Origin: Pseudoruegeria aquimaris
Lineage (GTDB): Bacteria; Pseudomonadota; Alphaproteobacteria; Rhodobacterales; Rhodobacteraceae
Assembly: GCF_900172235.1 (NCBI RefSeq)
Contig: NZ_FWFQ01000024.1
Location: forward strand, 1 to 54,307
Direction of reading: 5' to 3'
DNA length: 54,307 nucleotides
The notes under the pieces are model-generated. The model saw only the letters and a list, made by a program, of their open reading frames with translations, was not told the origin of the DNA and made no database searches. The translations under genes and the position numbers were made by a program. Shown here one piece after another: positions 22,697 to 31,341 of this stretch; the stretch's first letter is position 1, and the number at the start of each line of letters is the position of its first letter.

Positions 22697-23407
22697 ATGG
22701 CGGAGCAATCGGACCGCAGGGTGGCGCTGGTCACGGGGGGCGCCCGGGGGATCGGGCGCGCCATCGCGCGGGATCTGGCCCGCGATCACCACGTGGCCAT
22801 CACCTGGACAACGACCGAGCCGCGCGACGCCGACGCCGGGATTGCCCCGATCCGGGCCGATCTTCGGGCTCCCGGCAGCGCCGCGGCGGTGATCGAGGCG
22901 GTGCTTGCGCAGTTCGGGCGGCTGGACGTGATCGTCAACAACGCCGGGCTTGTCCGGCCCACCCCGAAAGAGTCCGTGGAGACCGCCGCCGCCGCGGACA
23001 TCCTCGCCGTCAATCTTCTCGCCCCCGGGGCGCTGCTCGCCGCCGCCCTGCCGCATCTGAAGGCCGGGGCATCCATCGTCAGCCTGTCGTCGGTGAACGC
23101 CGTGCTGCCGCCGCGGGATGCCGCCTTCTACGGCGCCAGCAAGGCGGCGCTGAACCTCTGGACGCGGGCGATGGCGAAGGAACTGGGGCCGAGGGGCATC
23201 CGGGTGAACGCCGTCGCCCCGGGCGCGATCAACATCCCCGAGGCCCCGCGGCCCGAGGATCTGACGGCGCGCTTCGTTGAGGACACCGCGCTGGGGCGGA
23301 TCGGCCGCCCGGAAGATGTCGCGTCTGCGGTGCGCTTCCTCGCCGGCGCGCAGGCCGGCTTCATCACCGGCGAAGTGCTCACGGTCTCGGGTGGGTATCG
23401 CCTGTAG
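22697..23407 (+). CDS. Short-chain dehydrogenase/reductase (SDR)
   Basis: A 236-residue NAD(P)-dependent oxidoreductase of classical SDR type: TGGARGIGRA is the nucleotide-binding loop, VNNAG the structural motif, SLSSVN carries the catalytic Ser, and YGASK the Tyr-x3-Lys pair. PGAINIPEAPR and the C-terminal TGEVLTVSGGY are family-typical. The substrate is unknown. The ATG at 22697 has a G-rich leader (caggggggcagc). Confidence 0.9.
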   Translation: MAEQSDRRVALVTGGARGIGRAIARDLARDHHVAITWTTTEPRDADAGIAPIRADLRAPGSAAAVIEAVLAQFGRLDVIVNNAGLVRPTPKESVETAAAADILAVNLLAPGALLAAALPHLKAGASIVSLSSVNAVLPPRDAAFYGASKAALNLWTRAMAKELGPRGIRVNAVAPGAINIPEAPRPEDLTARFVEDTALGRIGRPEDVASAVRFLAGAQAGFITGEVLTVSGGYRL

Positions 23408-23414
23408 GGGGCGC

Positions 23415-23861
23415 TCAGCCCAGTTGATCGTCCAGCCAGATCGTCACCGGCCCGTCGTTCACGAGGTGAACCTGCATGTCGGCCCCGAAGATCCCCGTCT
23501 GCACCGCGATGCCCTCGCCTCGGAGCGCCTCGGCGAAAGCCTCGTAGAGCGCCTTGCCCTCTTCCGGGCGGGCCGCTTCGGAGAAGCCGGGGCGGTTGCC
23601 GCGGCGGGTGTCGGCGGCCAGCGTGAACTGCGACACCACCAGCGCCTCGCCGCCGATGTCGCGCAGGGAGCGGTTCATCTTGCCGGCCTCATCGGGAAAG
23701 ATCCGCAGCTTCGCGATCTTCGCGGCCAGCTTCGCGGGCTGGTCGGGGCCATCGCCCTGCATCGCGCAGACGAGGATGAGCAGGCCGCGCCCGCAGCGCC
23801 CCACCGTGTCTCCGGCGACGTCCACGCGGGCGTCGCTCACCCGTTGCAGGAGCGCCCTCAC
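23415..23861 (-). CDS. dtd: D-aminoacyl-tRNA deacylase
   Basis: A 148-residue cytoplasmic enzyme that removes D-amino acids (and glycine from tRNA-Ala) from mischarged tRNAs. [15 protein letters not shown] is the usual start, SQFTL carries the active-site region, and the Gly-cisPro motif is in NDGPVT near the end. The length is normal. Its ATG overlaps the stop of the PfkB kinase gene by 4 bp, so the two are translated from one mRNA. Confidence 0.96.
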   Translation of the reverse strand: MRALLQRVSDARVDVAGDTVGRCGRGLLILVCAMQGDGPDQPAKLAAKIAKLRIFPDEAGKMNRSLRDIGGEALVVSQFTLAADTRRGNRPGFSEAARPEEGKALYEAFAEALRGEGIAVQTGIFGADMQVHLVNDGPVTIWLDDQLG

Positions 23862-24781
23862 GCCAGTTCGTCCAGGCGCGGCGGGTTGGCGCCGGCGCGC
23901 GATACCGTCACGGCGGCGGCCCGCACGCCCAGCGAAAGCGCATGGCTCACGTCTTCCGTGGTCAGCCTTTCAAGCGCGGCCTTCGTGAGCCGCCCGCGCT
24001 GGGCGAGCCCGGCCAGAACCCCGGCGTTGAACGTATCCCCGGCTCCGACCGTATCGACGACGGTCACAGGCGTGGCGGCGACGAAGGCGGTTTCCTCTCC
24101 CCAGAAGGCGCGGGCCCCTTTGGCGCCCTCGGTGATGCAGACAAGCTTCGCTCCCCGCGCGAGCAGCCCGCGGGCGAGGGGCGCGATCTCGCCGGGGCCT
24201 TCCAGCCAGTGCAGATCCTCGTCGGAGAGTTTCACGATGTCGGCCATCGCCGTCATGCGCCCGATGCGGGCGCGGTAGGCGGCCTCGTCGGTGATGAAAC
24301 CGGGGCGGATGTTGGGATCGATCATCGTGAGCGCGCCGGGCGCGACCTGCGCCATCAGCGCCTCGTAGGCGCTGCCGCAGGGTTCCGAAACGAGGCTGAT
24401 GCCGCCGAAGAAATGCGGCCGCCCGGCCTCGGGCGCGGCGGGCATGTCTTCCACCGCGAACATGCGCCCGGCGGTGTTCTCATCGTAGAAGGCGTATTGC
24501 GCCTGCCCGTCGGTGAGGGTGACGAAGGCCAGCGTCGTGGGGCGCGCCGAGCGCACGCAGCGGCTGTGGTCCACGCCGCTGGCTTCGAGCGTGGCCTCCA
24601 GCCGGGCGCCGAACAGATCGGTGGACAGGCCGGTGACGAAGGCCGTCGGCTCGCCGAGGCGCGCCAGCGCGATGGCGGTGTTGAACACCGCCCCGCCGGC
24701 GAAGGGGGCGAAGGCTTCCTCCCCGCTGGTGGCCGCGCGCGGCAGCATGTCGATCAGGGCTTCCCCACAGCAGACAACCAT
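23858..24781 (-). CDS. PfkB-family sugar kinase (fructokinase-like)
   Basis: A 307-residue ribokinase-family enzyme. [17 protein letters not shown] is signature 1 (the usual GG-x-x-x-N), and [12 protein letters not shown] near residue 250 is signature 2 with the catalytic Asp. DENTAGRMF and IDPNIRPGF fit fructokinases. It phosphorylates a sugar with ATP; fructose is the likeliest substrate but is not certain. It overlaps dtd. The gap to the upstream zinc-ribbon gene is 18 bp, so it may be the tail of that longer minus-strand group. Confidence 0.87.
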   Translation of the reverse strand: MVVCCGEALIDMLPRAATSGEEAFAPFAGGAVFNTAIALARLGEPTAFVTGLSTDLFGARLEATLEASGVDHSRCVRSARPTTLAFVTLTDGQAQYAFYDENTAGRMFAVEDMPAAPEAGRPHFFGGISLVSEPCGSAYEALMAQVAPGALTMIDPNIRPGFITDEAAYRARIGRMTAMADIVKLSDEDLHWLEGPGEIAPLARGLLARGAKLVCITEGAKGARAFWGEETAFVAATPVTVVDTVGAGDTFNAGVLAGLAQRGRLTKAALERLTTEDVSHALSLGVRAAAVTVSRAGANPPRLDELA

Positions 24782-24799
24782 CCCGAAACTCCTTGAAAA

Positions 24800-25978
24800 T
24801 CAGCCGTTCTGCGCCGCGAAATAGCCGATCAGGGCCGCGATTGATAGCGCAAACATTGCCGCGAGTAAAATTTTCCACGTGGAATAGGGGCGCTCGCCCT
24901 GAACGCGGCCGGACTGCCCGTTGACGACGAAGCGATAGGTCTTGCCGCGATACTTGTAGGCCGCCATCCAGACCGGCAGCAGGATGTGCTTGAAGGTGAT
25001 GTCGGAGACTTTCGTGTCCAGCGCCTGGATGCGCTGCACATCGCCGCCGATGTCGAATTTCACGTCGCGTTCGATGATGCGGTCCATCCGGGCGCGGGCC
25101 TCGTGGAAGCCCTCGTCCAGCTGCACCGTGTAGCCTTCCGCGCGCATCCCGGCGAGATACTCGGGCTGGTAGGGCTCCAGCGTCGAGAGGTCCCAGGGCT
25201 CCAGCGCGTCGGTGTAGGGCTTGGGCAGCGAGCGGCTGGCCAGCACGAGCACGTCATCGAAGAAGCGCGCCACCCGGCCCGAGGCCGGGCTCCAGCGGAT
25301 CTTGCGCTCCTGGCGCTGCTGGCGCTTGCCGTCCACCATCACCGTGCGGGTCACGTAGTAGTAGGTGCCGCGCTGGCCGGTGTAGCGGGTCTTCGTGTCG
25401 GCGTCGTAGGTCCAGTAGGGCACGTAGATGCCTTCGAGCCGGCGCCCTTTGCGGGCGTATTCCTTCAGGCCGTTGGGGGCGAACCACAGGCGGCCCAGCC
25501 AATCCGTCATCGCCTTGTGGGCGGCGCGCTCCTCGATCACGAAGGGCATCACCGCATGGGGCTTGATGTGCCGGTGCGCGCCGGTATCGGCTACGATGGG
25601 GCTGGCGCAGAAGGGGCATTCGGTGGCGTGGAGTTCCTCGGAGTATTCGACCTGCGCGCCGCAGCTGTCGCAGGTCATGACGCGGGTTTCCTCGATCTCC
25701 GCCTCCGGCAGCAGATCGCGCAGGGCGCTCTGGAAATCCAGTTCGCGAATGGCCTGAAGCCTGCGCCCGCTGCCCTCGATCGCCTCGGTGAAGCCGCAGT
25801 GATCGCATTTCAGCCGCCCTTCGGCGGGATCGAAGCGCAGGTCCGAGCCGCAGGTGGGGCAGGGGAAGCGGTGATCCCCCGGCGCCCTGCCTTCGGCTTC
25901 TGCCCCACGCCCATCGAGCGGGGCGCTGCCGGGCAGGCGCGTGCCCGGCAGGGGCGGCGGCACGTCGGAGGGGCACAT
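24800..25978 (-). CDS. Zinc-ribbon membrane protein, YdjG-like partner of SPFH protein
   Basis: A 392-residue protein. It has a Pro-rich N-terminus, then two zinc ribbons (CPTCGSDLRF...CDHCGF at about 40-62 and CDSCGAQVEY...CPFCASP at about 103-127). A long beta-rich body (VPYWTYDADTKTRYTGQRG) follows, with one C-terminal membrane segment (WKILLAAMFALSIAALIGYF). The order zinc ribbon plus tail anchor next to an SPFH gene recalls Bacillus YdjG/YdjI, which recruit PspA under membrane stress. It starts 3 bp after the SPFH gene. The function is inferred. Confidence 0.7.
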   Translation of the reverse strand: MCPSDVPPPLPGTRLPGSAPLDGRGAEAEGRAPGDHRFPCPTCGSDLRFDPAEGRLKCDHCGFTEAIEGSGRRLQAIRELDFQSALRDLLPEAEIEETRVMTCDSCGAQVEYSEELHATECPFCASPIVADTGAHRHIKPHAVMPFVIEERAAHKAMTDWLGRLWFAPNGLKEYARKGRRLEGIYVPYWTYDADTKTRYTGQRGTYYYVTRTVMVDGKRQQRQERKIRWSPASGRVARFFDDVLVLASRSLPKPYTDALEPWDLSTLEPYQPEYLAGMRAEGYTVQLDEGFHEARARMDRIIERDVKFDIGGDVQRIQALDTKVSDITFKHILLPVWMAAYKYRGKTYRFVVNGQSGRVQGERPYSTWKILLAAMFALSIAALIGYFAAQNG

Positions 25979-25981
25979 GGC

Positions 25982-27115
25982 TCAGACGCCCGGCGGCGGC
26001 GGGGGCGGCAGGATGGTGAAAAGCTGGGCAAGCTCGGCCACGTCCTCGGCCTTCTTCCAGCCGTCCTGCCCCGGCGTCCAGACGAAGCTTTCGCGGGTGA
26101 GGCTGCCCTCGGCGGCCATACGGCCGAGATCGGCCTTGGAGAAGGGGCCGCTGGTCTTGCCGTCCTTGGCGATGTGCCAGACGTGTTCCACCGGCGGCGG
26201 TGGCGGCGCGACGGGGGCGGCCGCCGAGGGAGCCGCGGCCGCGGGGCGCGCGCCCCAGGGCCCGGCCTGCGCCATCTGGCCGGCCATCGCCATGCCCATG
26301 CCCATGCCGAGGCCGGCGCCCATGCCGCCGCCCCCGTTGGGGTTGCTCGCGGCGGCCGTCATCGCTTCGGCGGCGGAATACTGGGTGAACTGGCCCAGAT
26401 CGCCGGCGAGCCCCATGGAGGTGCGCTTGTCGAGCGCGGCTTCCACGGCGGGCGGCAGCGAGATGTTCTCGATGTAGAGCTCGGGCATCGTCAGCCCGTA
26501 GGCGGTGAGCGTTTCGGAGATCTGCGCCGCCACCAGCTTGCCGAGATCGGCGGTGTTGGCGGCCATGTCCAGCACCGGGATGCCCGAGGAGGCGAGCACG
26601 CGGCTGGCTTCCTGCACGATGATGTTGCGGATCTGGTAGGTGATTTCGTCGGTGGTGAACTCGCCGTCGGTGCCCACGATCTCCACCATGAAGCGGCCCG
26701 GATCGGTGACGCGGATCGAATAGGTGCCGAAGGCGCGCAGGCGCACCGGGCCGAACTCGGGATCGCGGATGATGATCGGGTTCTTTGTGCCCCACTTCAG
26801 ATCGGTGAAGCGGGTGGTGTTGACGAAGTAGATCTCGCTCTTGAAGGGTGATTTGAAGCCGTGATCCCAGTGCTGGAGCGTCGTCATCACCGGCATGTTG
26901 TTGGTTTCGAGCATGTAGAGCCCGGGCGAGAACACGTCCGCCAGCTGGCCTTCATGGACGAATACCGCCGCCTGCCCCTCGCGCACGGTGAGCTTGGCGC
27001 CATATTTGATCTCGTGGCCTTCCCGTTCGAAGCGCCAGACGATGGTGTCGCGGGTGTCGTCCACCCAGTGGATGACATCGATGAACTGGCCTGAAAGGAA
27101 ATCGAAGATGCCCAT
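25982..27115 (-). CDS. SPFH-domain protein with C-terminal GYF_2 domain (YdjI-like)
   Basis: A 377-residue protein. The N-terminal half is an SPFH/band-7 domain of the YdjI ('virion core protein-like') type: MGIFDFLSGQFIDVIHW, EGQAAVFVHEGQLADVFSPG, and ELYIENISLPPAVEAALDKR. A Gly/Met-rich low-complexity linker lies near 255-280 and an Ala/Pro linker near 290-305. A GYF_2 domain closes the protein (WHIAKDGKTSGPFSKADLGR, residues about 310-365). It lies between DUF2927 and the zinc-ribbon gene with short gaps, so it is probably co-transcribed. It likely forms membrane-associated oligomers. Confidence 0.83.
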   Translation of the reverse strand: MGIFDFLSGQFIDVIHWVDDTRDTIVWRFEREGHEIKYGAKLTVREGQAAVFVHEGQLADVFSPGLYMLETNNMPVMTTLQHWDHGFKSPFKSEIYFVNTTRFTDLKWGTKNPIIIRDPEFGPVRLRAFGTYSIRVTDPGRFMVEIVGTDGEFTTDEITYQIRNIIVQEASRVLASSGIPVLDMAANTADLGKLVAAQISETLTAYGLTMPELYIENISLPPAVEAALDKRTSMGLAGDLGQFTQYSAAEAMTAAASNPNGGGGMGAGLGMGMGMAMAGQMAQAGPWGARPAAAAPSAAAPVAPPPPPVEHVWHIAKDGKTSGPFSKADLGRMAAEGSLTRESFVWTPGQDGWKKAEDVAELAQLFTILPPPPPPGV

Positions 27116-27143
27116 GATGGGGTGTCCTTCTTCTGAACGGAAA

Positions 27144-28091
27144 TCAGTTGAGTTTCATGTCCCAGAGGATGCGGTCGACGATGGGGCGCGCGGTCTTCGC
27201 GTCCATGCCCACCTTCAGCCTCGGGTCGTAGAGAATGCGCAGAAGGGTTTCGTCGTGCCGGGTGAGCAGGGCGAATTCCTTGTCGTCGTTGAACAGAGAG
27301 GGGCGCGCGCGCGGGCTGTCGTTGGGCAGGCCGAGCCCCTGCGCCACCTCTTCGTGGATGCAGGAGAGCCGCAGCAGATCGGGCAGTTCGGCCGGGATCA
27401 TCGCGATGGCCTGCCGGTAGGGGGTGCCCTCGCCGCCGGGGGCGATGGAGACCACGAGGCAGAGCTGGCTGCGCGGGATCTTGGTGAGATGCCGGATGGA
27501 GGCCTGCGAGAGCGTGGGCACCAGCTGCTTCAGCCGCGGCCCGGCGGCCTTGCGCTCGGCCTCGTTCAGGATCAGCACGTGGAAATTGCCGCCGCGCTTG
27601 GCCAGGCTCACCGGGTGGCGCGTGGCCGCCGCCAGCCGACGTGTGTAGCCCTTCAGGTTGCTCGTATCCTTCTGGCGCTGCGCCGCCGGCACCGAGGCCC
27701 CGAACTCGACGCTCACGCGCACGGGTTCTTCCCAGCGCTTCAGGGTCGTGGCGCCGCCCCGCCCGGAAAGCCGCCCGCCGCTCTGATCGTATTCCGTGGC
27801 CAGGGCGATGGCGGTGAAGTTGTTGACGAGATCCAGCCTGTCGTAGCGCACCCCCTTGCCGCGATCTGTGCGCAGGTAGCCCGCACGCACGAAATCGTTC
27901 TGCACCCGCGCGTAATGGGCCTGCAACGGGCTGGACTTGCGCGCCGAGGCCGGCTGCGCCTTTGAAGGCGACGAGCTGGAGCGCGTGACCGAGGGCACCG
28001 GCTGCGACGCATGGCCGGCCACGCCCAGAAGGCCCAGGCAGGTGGCCGCGGCGCAGACGGCCCGGCGCAAGCGGGGGCGGCGCCGGTTCAT
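27144..28091 (-). CDS. DUF2927 exported protein
   Basis: A 315-residue protein with an N-terminal signal sequence (RRAVCAAATCLGLLGVAG) and a Ser/Pro/Ala-rich linker to about residue 55. The DUF2927 domain follows. CIHEEVAQGLGLPNDSP resembles the HE-x-x-x-Q zinc site of this family, though catalysis is unproven. It overlaps the telA stop region by 4 bp (28088-28091), so the two are coupled, and it precedes the SPFH gene by 28 bp. Its presence inside a TelA/XpaC group suggests a role in the envelope. Confidence 0.78.
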   Translation of the reverse strand: MNRRRPRLRRAVCAAATCLGLLGVAGHASQPVPSVTRSSSSPSKAQPASARKSSPLQAHYARVQNDFVRAGYLRTDRGKGVRYDRLDLVNNFTAIALATEYDQSGGRLSGRGGATTLKRWEEPVRVSVEFGASVPAAQRQKDTSNLKGYTRRLAAATRHPVSLAKRGGNFHVLILNEAERKAAGPRLKQLVPTLSQASIRHLTKIPRSQLCLVVSIAPGGEGTPYRQAIAMIPAELPDLLRLSCIHEEVAQGLGLPNDSPRARPSLFNDDKEFALLTRHDETLLRILYDPRLKVGMDAKTARPIVDRILWDMKLN

Positions 28092-29287
28092 GCCTTGTCG
28101 GCCGGCACGGCCTCGCCGGCATTGCTGCCGATACCGTCCTTGCGGGCCTTGGCGGCGGCCAGCGTATCGCGCAGTTCGTGCTCCATCTGCACGAGCTCCT
28201 TCTCGGCGGCGGCACGCTTGGCCTTGCCTTCGTCGGCGATGGCGAGGCTTTCGTTGATCGTGGCGATCAGCTCGGCATTGGCCGCCTTCACCGCTTCGAT
28301 GTCGAACACGCCGCGCTCCATTTCCTCGCGCACGGCCTTGTTGGCCTGCCGCAGGTTCTTGGCGTTGGCGGTCAGCAGTTCGTTCGTCAGATCGTTGGCG
28401 TCCTTCACCGCCACGGCGGCTTCGGAGGAGCGCTGGATCGTCACCGCCTGCGCCAGCTGGGTTTCCCAGAGCGGCACGGTATTCACCAGCGTGGAATTGA
28501 TCTTGGTGACGAGCGATTTGTCGTTTTCCTGCACCAGCCGGATCGAGGGCAGCGACTGCATGGTGACCTGCCGGGTGAGCTTCAGATCGTGCACCCGGCG
28601 CTCCAGGTCGTCCCGCGCGGCGCGCAGATCGCGCAGCTCCTGCGCAACCATCACCTGGTCGGCCTCGGGCGCGGCCTCGACGGCCTTCTCCTTCTCCGGG
28701 ATCACCGTGGTGTCCAGTTCCTTCAGCTTCTCTTCGCCGGCGGCGATGTAGAGCGCCAGCTCATCGTAGAAGGTGAGCGTCTTCTCGTAGAGCAGATCGA
28801 GGGATTTGATGTCTTTCAGGAGGGTGTGCTCATGGGCGAGCAGCTCGTCGGTGATCCGGTCGATCTGATCCTGCACGTCCTCGTATTTGGCCACGAACTT
28901 CGCCATCGGCGTCGCCTTGCCGGTGAGGCGCTCCCACCAGCTGCGTTTGCGGTTCGGGTCAAGCTCCTCCACCGAGAAGCCGCGGATCGTGGAAACGATG
29001 TCGCGCAGCGAATCCCCCGCCGGGCCGACATCCTTGTTCTTGACGTCGGCCAGCATCGCCTGGCTGATCTCCTGCAACTCGGCCTGCGCGGCGGAGCCGA
29101 AGCTGATGATCGAGCCGGTGTCCGTCATGTCCAGCTCGGCCATGCGCCTGCGGATGCCTTCCGCCACCGGCGCGTCCGCCGCTTCCAGCGGGACGACATC
29201 TGCCGCCGGTTCCGGCAGGATGACGGCGGTGGTCTCCTCGACGGCGGCCAAGGTGGCCTCGGCCTTCTTTCTGGTTTCTTCCGACAT
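28088..29287 (-). CDS. telA: Toxic anion resistance protein, TelA/KlaA family
   Basis: A 399-residue soluble protein, almost wholly helical and coiled-coil. GSIISFGSAAQAELQEISQAML and FSVEELDPNRKRSWWERLTG are family blocks, and LPSIRLVQENDKSLVTKINS with TVPLWETQLAQAVTIQRS is the conserved centre. Family members are tied to tellurite and cell-envelope-antibiotic resistance; the mechanism is unknown. It stands after xpaC (63 bp) and overlaps DUF2927. A TelA-XpaC pair is the common arrangement. Confidence 0.93.
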   Translation of the reverse strand: MSEETRKKAEATLAAVEETTAVILPEPAADVVPLEAADAPVAEGIRRRMAELDMTDTGSIISFGSAAQAELQEISQAMLADVKNKDVGPAGDSLRDIVSTIRGFSVEELDPNRKRSWWERLTGKATPMAKFVAKYEDVQDQIDRITDELLAHEHTLLKDIKSLDLLYEKTLTFYDELALYIAAGEEKLKELDTTVIPEKEKAVEAAPEADQVMVAQELRDLRAARDDLERRVHDLKLTRQVTMQSLPSIRLVQENDKSLVTKINSTLVNTVPLWETQLAQAVTIQRSSEAAVAVKDANDLTNELLTANAKNLRQANKAVREEMERGVFDIEAVKAANAELIATINESLAIADEGKAKRAAAEKELVQMEHELRDTLAAAKARKDGIGSNAGEAVPADKA

Positions 29288-29350
29288 CGTTACATCCTTC
29301 TACCGGTCAACGGGCGTCGCTGCGCCCATGGGCCCCGTCGGGGCGGGTCA

Positions 29351-30241
29351 TCAGGGGCGGGCCGCGAGGCCCTCCCGTTGCAGGCGCTCGCGCAGCACCT
29401 CAATTTCAACATCAAGATCGGCCTTGTTGTCCAGCAGCAGGGCCTCGGTGCGGGCATCGAAATTGGCTTCCAGATCGTCCAGAAGCGCCTCGAAATCCGC
29501 CTTGGCGGCGGAATTCCGCGTAGTGGTGTAGAGATCGGCGAATTTCACCGCCGCATCGCTCGCGCCCTTCAGGTAGATCCCGAGATATTTGCGGGCGGCC
29601 GTCAGGTCGCGCGGGTCGTCCTCGACGGTGCGGAACATCCGCCGCGCCGTGGCCTGGAACCGCTCCACGCGCGCGCTCAGCGCCCGGTCGCCCACGCGGG
29701 CAACGGCCGCGCTCATGCGCTCCAGATGCGCTTCGGCCTCCCCGACGGCGCGCGCCACGCGATCGCTCTGGTGGCGATCCACCCCTTCCACGTTCTTGTC
29801 TTTCATCGGATCGAGCCCGAAGGCGAAGGAATGCAGCCCGGCGCCGAGCAGGCCGAAGATCAGCGCGTTGAGCACCGAGCCCGTGCCGGCGAACCCGGCC
29901 AGCGCCAGCCCGGCGCCGGTCAGAACCGAGGCAAACAGCTTGCGGGGAATGGCGGGTTTGCGCGCGACCCTGCGGGCCTCATAGGCCTCCTGGGCGAGGA
30001 TGCCCTCGCGTGTCAGCCAGGCGGCGAGCACGAGCACGCCGAAGGCCACGAGGTTGGCGGCCATGCCGACGGGCTCCATTGTGAAAGCACGGATCGCCAG
30101 CGGCAGGGGGGCGAAGAACAGAAGGTTTGTGCGCCCACCCGCGCGGCTGCGGCGCTTGCCCTCGTAAGGGTTGCGCAGCACCTCCTGCGGGGCTTCGCCG
30201 CTGGCGCCGGGGCTGTATTTTCCGCCGAATTTCCGTGCCAT
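29351..30241 (-). CDS. XpaC-like membrane protein (5-bromo-4-chloroindolyl phosphate hydrolysis family)
   Basis: A 296-residue protein. It has a basic cytoplasmic N-terminus (MARKFGGKYSPGASGEAPQE), two pairs of membrane segments at about 42-80 and 105-140, then a helical cytoplasmic part with RVARAVGEAEAHLERM and FRTVEDDPRDLTAARKYLGI, the XpaC signature. Despite the family name no enzyme activity is established. The ATG at 30241 overlaps the stop of an upstream 27-codon gene (TGATG). It is a partner of TelA in many bacteria. Confidence 0.85.
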   Translation of the reverse strand: MARKFGGKYSPGASGEAPQEVLRNPYEGKRRSRAGGRTNLLFFAPLPLAIRAFTMEPVGMAANLVAFGVLVLAAWLTREGILAQEAYEARRVARKPAIPRKLFASVLTGAGLALAGFAGTGSVLNALIFGLLGAGLHSFAFGLDPMKDKNVEGVDRHQSDRVARAVGEAEAHLERMSAAVARVGDRALSARVERFQATARRMFRTVEDDPRDLTAARKYLGIYLKGASDAAVKFADLYTTTRNSAAKADFEALLDDLEANFDARTEALLLDNKADLDVEIEVLRERLQREGLAARP

Positions 30242-30324
30242 CACGCGCCTCCCGAGGCCGAAACGTAGACGATCAGGCCGATCAGCAGGAAGAAGGCGAT
30301 CTTCTTCAGACCCTCTCCGGACAT
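30241..30324 (-). CDS. 27-residue single-pass membrane peptide, leader of the xpaC-telA group
   Basis: Codons from the ATG at 30324 give MSGEGLKKIAFFLLIGLIVY followed by VSASGGA and a TGA stop. The peptide is amphipathic-hydrophobic with two lysines before one membrane-length stretch. A strong ribosome binding site (ggggaggtgcc directly before the ATG) and a TGATG overlap with xpaC argue that it is really translated. It is too short for usual gene callers. The function is unknown; it may help XpaC insert or assemble, or act as a coupled leader. Confidence 0.75.
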   Translation of the reverse strand: MSGEGLKKIAFFLLIGLIVYVSASGGA

Positions 30325-30417
30325 GGCACCTCCCCGGGGCAAAAACACACACACGCCCCGCCAATATAGGGGTGCGAGTGCCGCCTTGCTACCGGGGAAA
30401 GCTGCGCTGGTGTTCCC

Positions 30418-30473
30418 CGCAGGGGGCAGGGGGCAGGGGGCAGGGGGCAGGGGCAGGGGCAGGGGGCAGGGGA
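30418..30473 (+). repeat. G-rich 7-bp tandem repeat (cagggggcaggggg...)
   Basis: Seven or more units of (c)aggggg(c), some shortened by one or two G, fill the space between the end of the rluB-like gene and the promoter region of the xpaC group. The plus strand could form G-quadruplexes; a minus-strand transcript would carry the C-rich copy. The copy number is likely variable between strains. Confidence 0.85.
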
Positions 30474-30485
30474 TAGGGCGCCGGG

Positions 30486-31265
30486 TCAGCCGCGCGGCTT
30501 GCGCCGGGTCCGGACGGGTTTGGGCTTGGGCGTTTCGGACAGCCCGAGCTGATCGCGCACCACACGCCCCTTCAACTCCTCCACCTCGCCGGGCTTCAGA
30601 TCCCCCAGCCGGAAGGGGCCGTAGCTGATGCGCAGCAGCCGGTTCACCTCGAGGCCGATGCTTTCCATCGCCCTTCGGATCTCGCGGTTCTTGCCCTCGC
30701 GCAGCGAAACGGTGAGCCAGGCGTTGGCGCCCTGCTGCCGGTCCAGCGTGATGGTCATCGGCTGGAAGCGCTCGCCGTCAACCGTCACCCCCTTGCGCAG
30801 GGGAGCGAAATCCTCGTCCTTCGGGGTGCCCTTCACGCGCACCCGATACTTGCGCAGCCAGCCCGTGGAGGGCAGCTCCAGCTTGCGCTTGATGCCGCCG
30901 TCGTTGGTCAGCAGCAGCAACCCCTCGGAGTTGATGTCCAGCCGGCCCACGCTCATCACCCGCGGCATGCCTTCGGGCAGGGAATCGAAAACGGTCTTGC
31001 GGCCCTTTTCGTCCCGGTTCGTGGTCACGAGGCCGATCGGCTTGTGATACAGCCACACGCGCGGCTGCTCCGGCTCGGCCAGGTCGGCGCCGTCTACCTT
31101 GATGCGATCCTTCTCGGTCACGTTCAGCGCCGGGCTGCTGATGATCTTGCCGTTCACGCTCACGCGCCCGGCCTCGATCATCCGTTCCGCTTCGCGCCGC
31201 GAAGCCACGCCCGCGCGGGCAAGGACCTTGGCGATGCGATCGCCCTGTTTCGACTCGTTGCTCAT
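30486..31265 (-). CDS. 23S rRNA pseudouridine synthase, RluB/RsuA family
   Basis: A 259-residue enzyme. An N-terminal S4 RNA-binding domain (RIAKVLARAGVASRREAERM, VNGKII) is followed by the synthase domain: GRLDINSEGLLLLTNDG holds the catalytic Asp, and LREGKNREIRRAMESIGLEV is the C-terminal signature. A basic, Pro-rich tail (PKPKPVRTRRKPRG) may aid RNA binding. RluB (U2605) is the likeliest target, though RsuA and RluE share the fold. The start MSNESKQGDRIAK at 31265 is chosen; the upstream frame is not family-like. Confidence 0.9.
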   Translation of the reverse strand: MSNESKQGDRIAKVLARAGVASRREAERMIEAGRVSVNGKIISSPALNVTEKDRIKVDGADLAEPEQPRVWLYHKPIGLVTTNRDEKGRKTVFDSLPEGMPRVMSVGRLDINSEGLLLLTNDGGIKRKLELPSTGWLRKYRVRVKGTPKDEDFAPLRKGVTVDGERFQPMTITLDRQQGANAWLTVSLREGKNREIRRAMESIGLEVNRLLRISYGPFRLGDLKPGEVEELKGRVVRDQLGLSETPKPKPVRTRRKPRG

Positions 31266-31341
31266 GACAGCGGGCTTACGCCGGATCGCGCCGTTTGGAA
31301 AGACGCTTGGCAAACGGGCAGGGCGCGGGCATGAACGGGGC

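Noticed and set aside
24986-26851. 621-codon plus-strand frame opposite the zinc-ribbon and SPFH genes
   Set aside because: Antisense shadow; both minus-strand proteins have clear domains and start signals.
30418-30473. CRISPR-like repeat
   Set aside because: Units are only about 7 bp with no spacers; it is a simple G-rich microsatellite.
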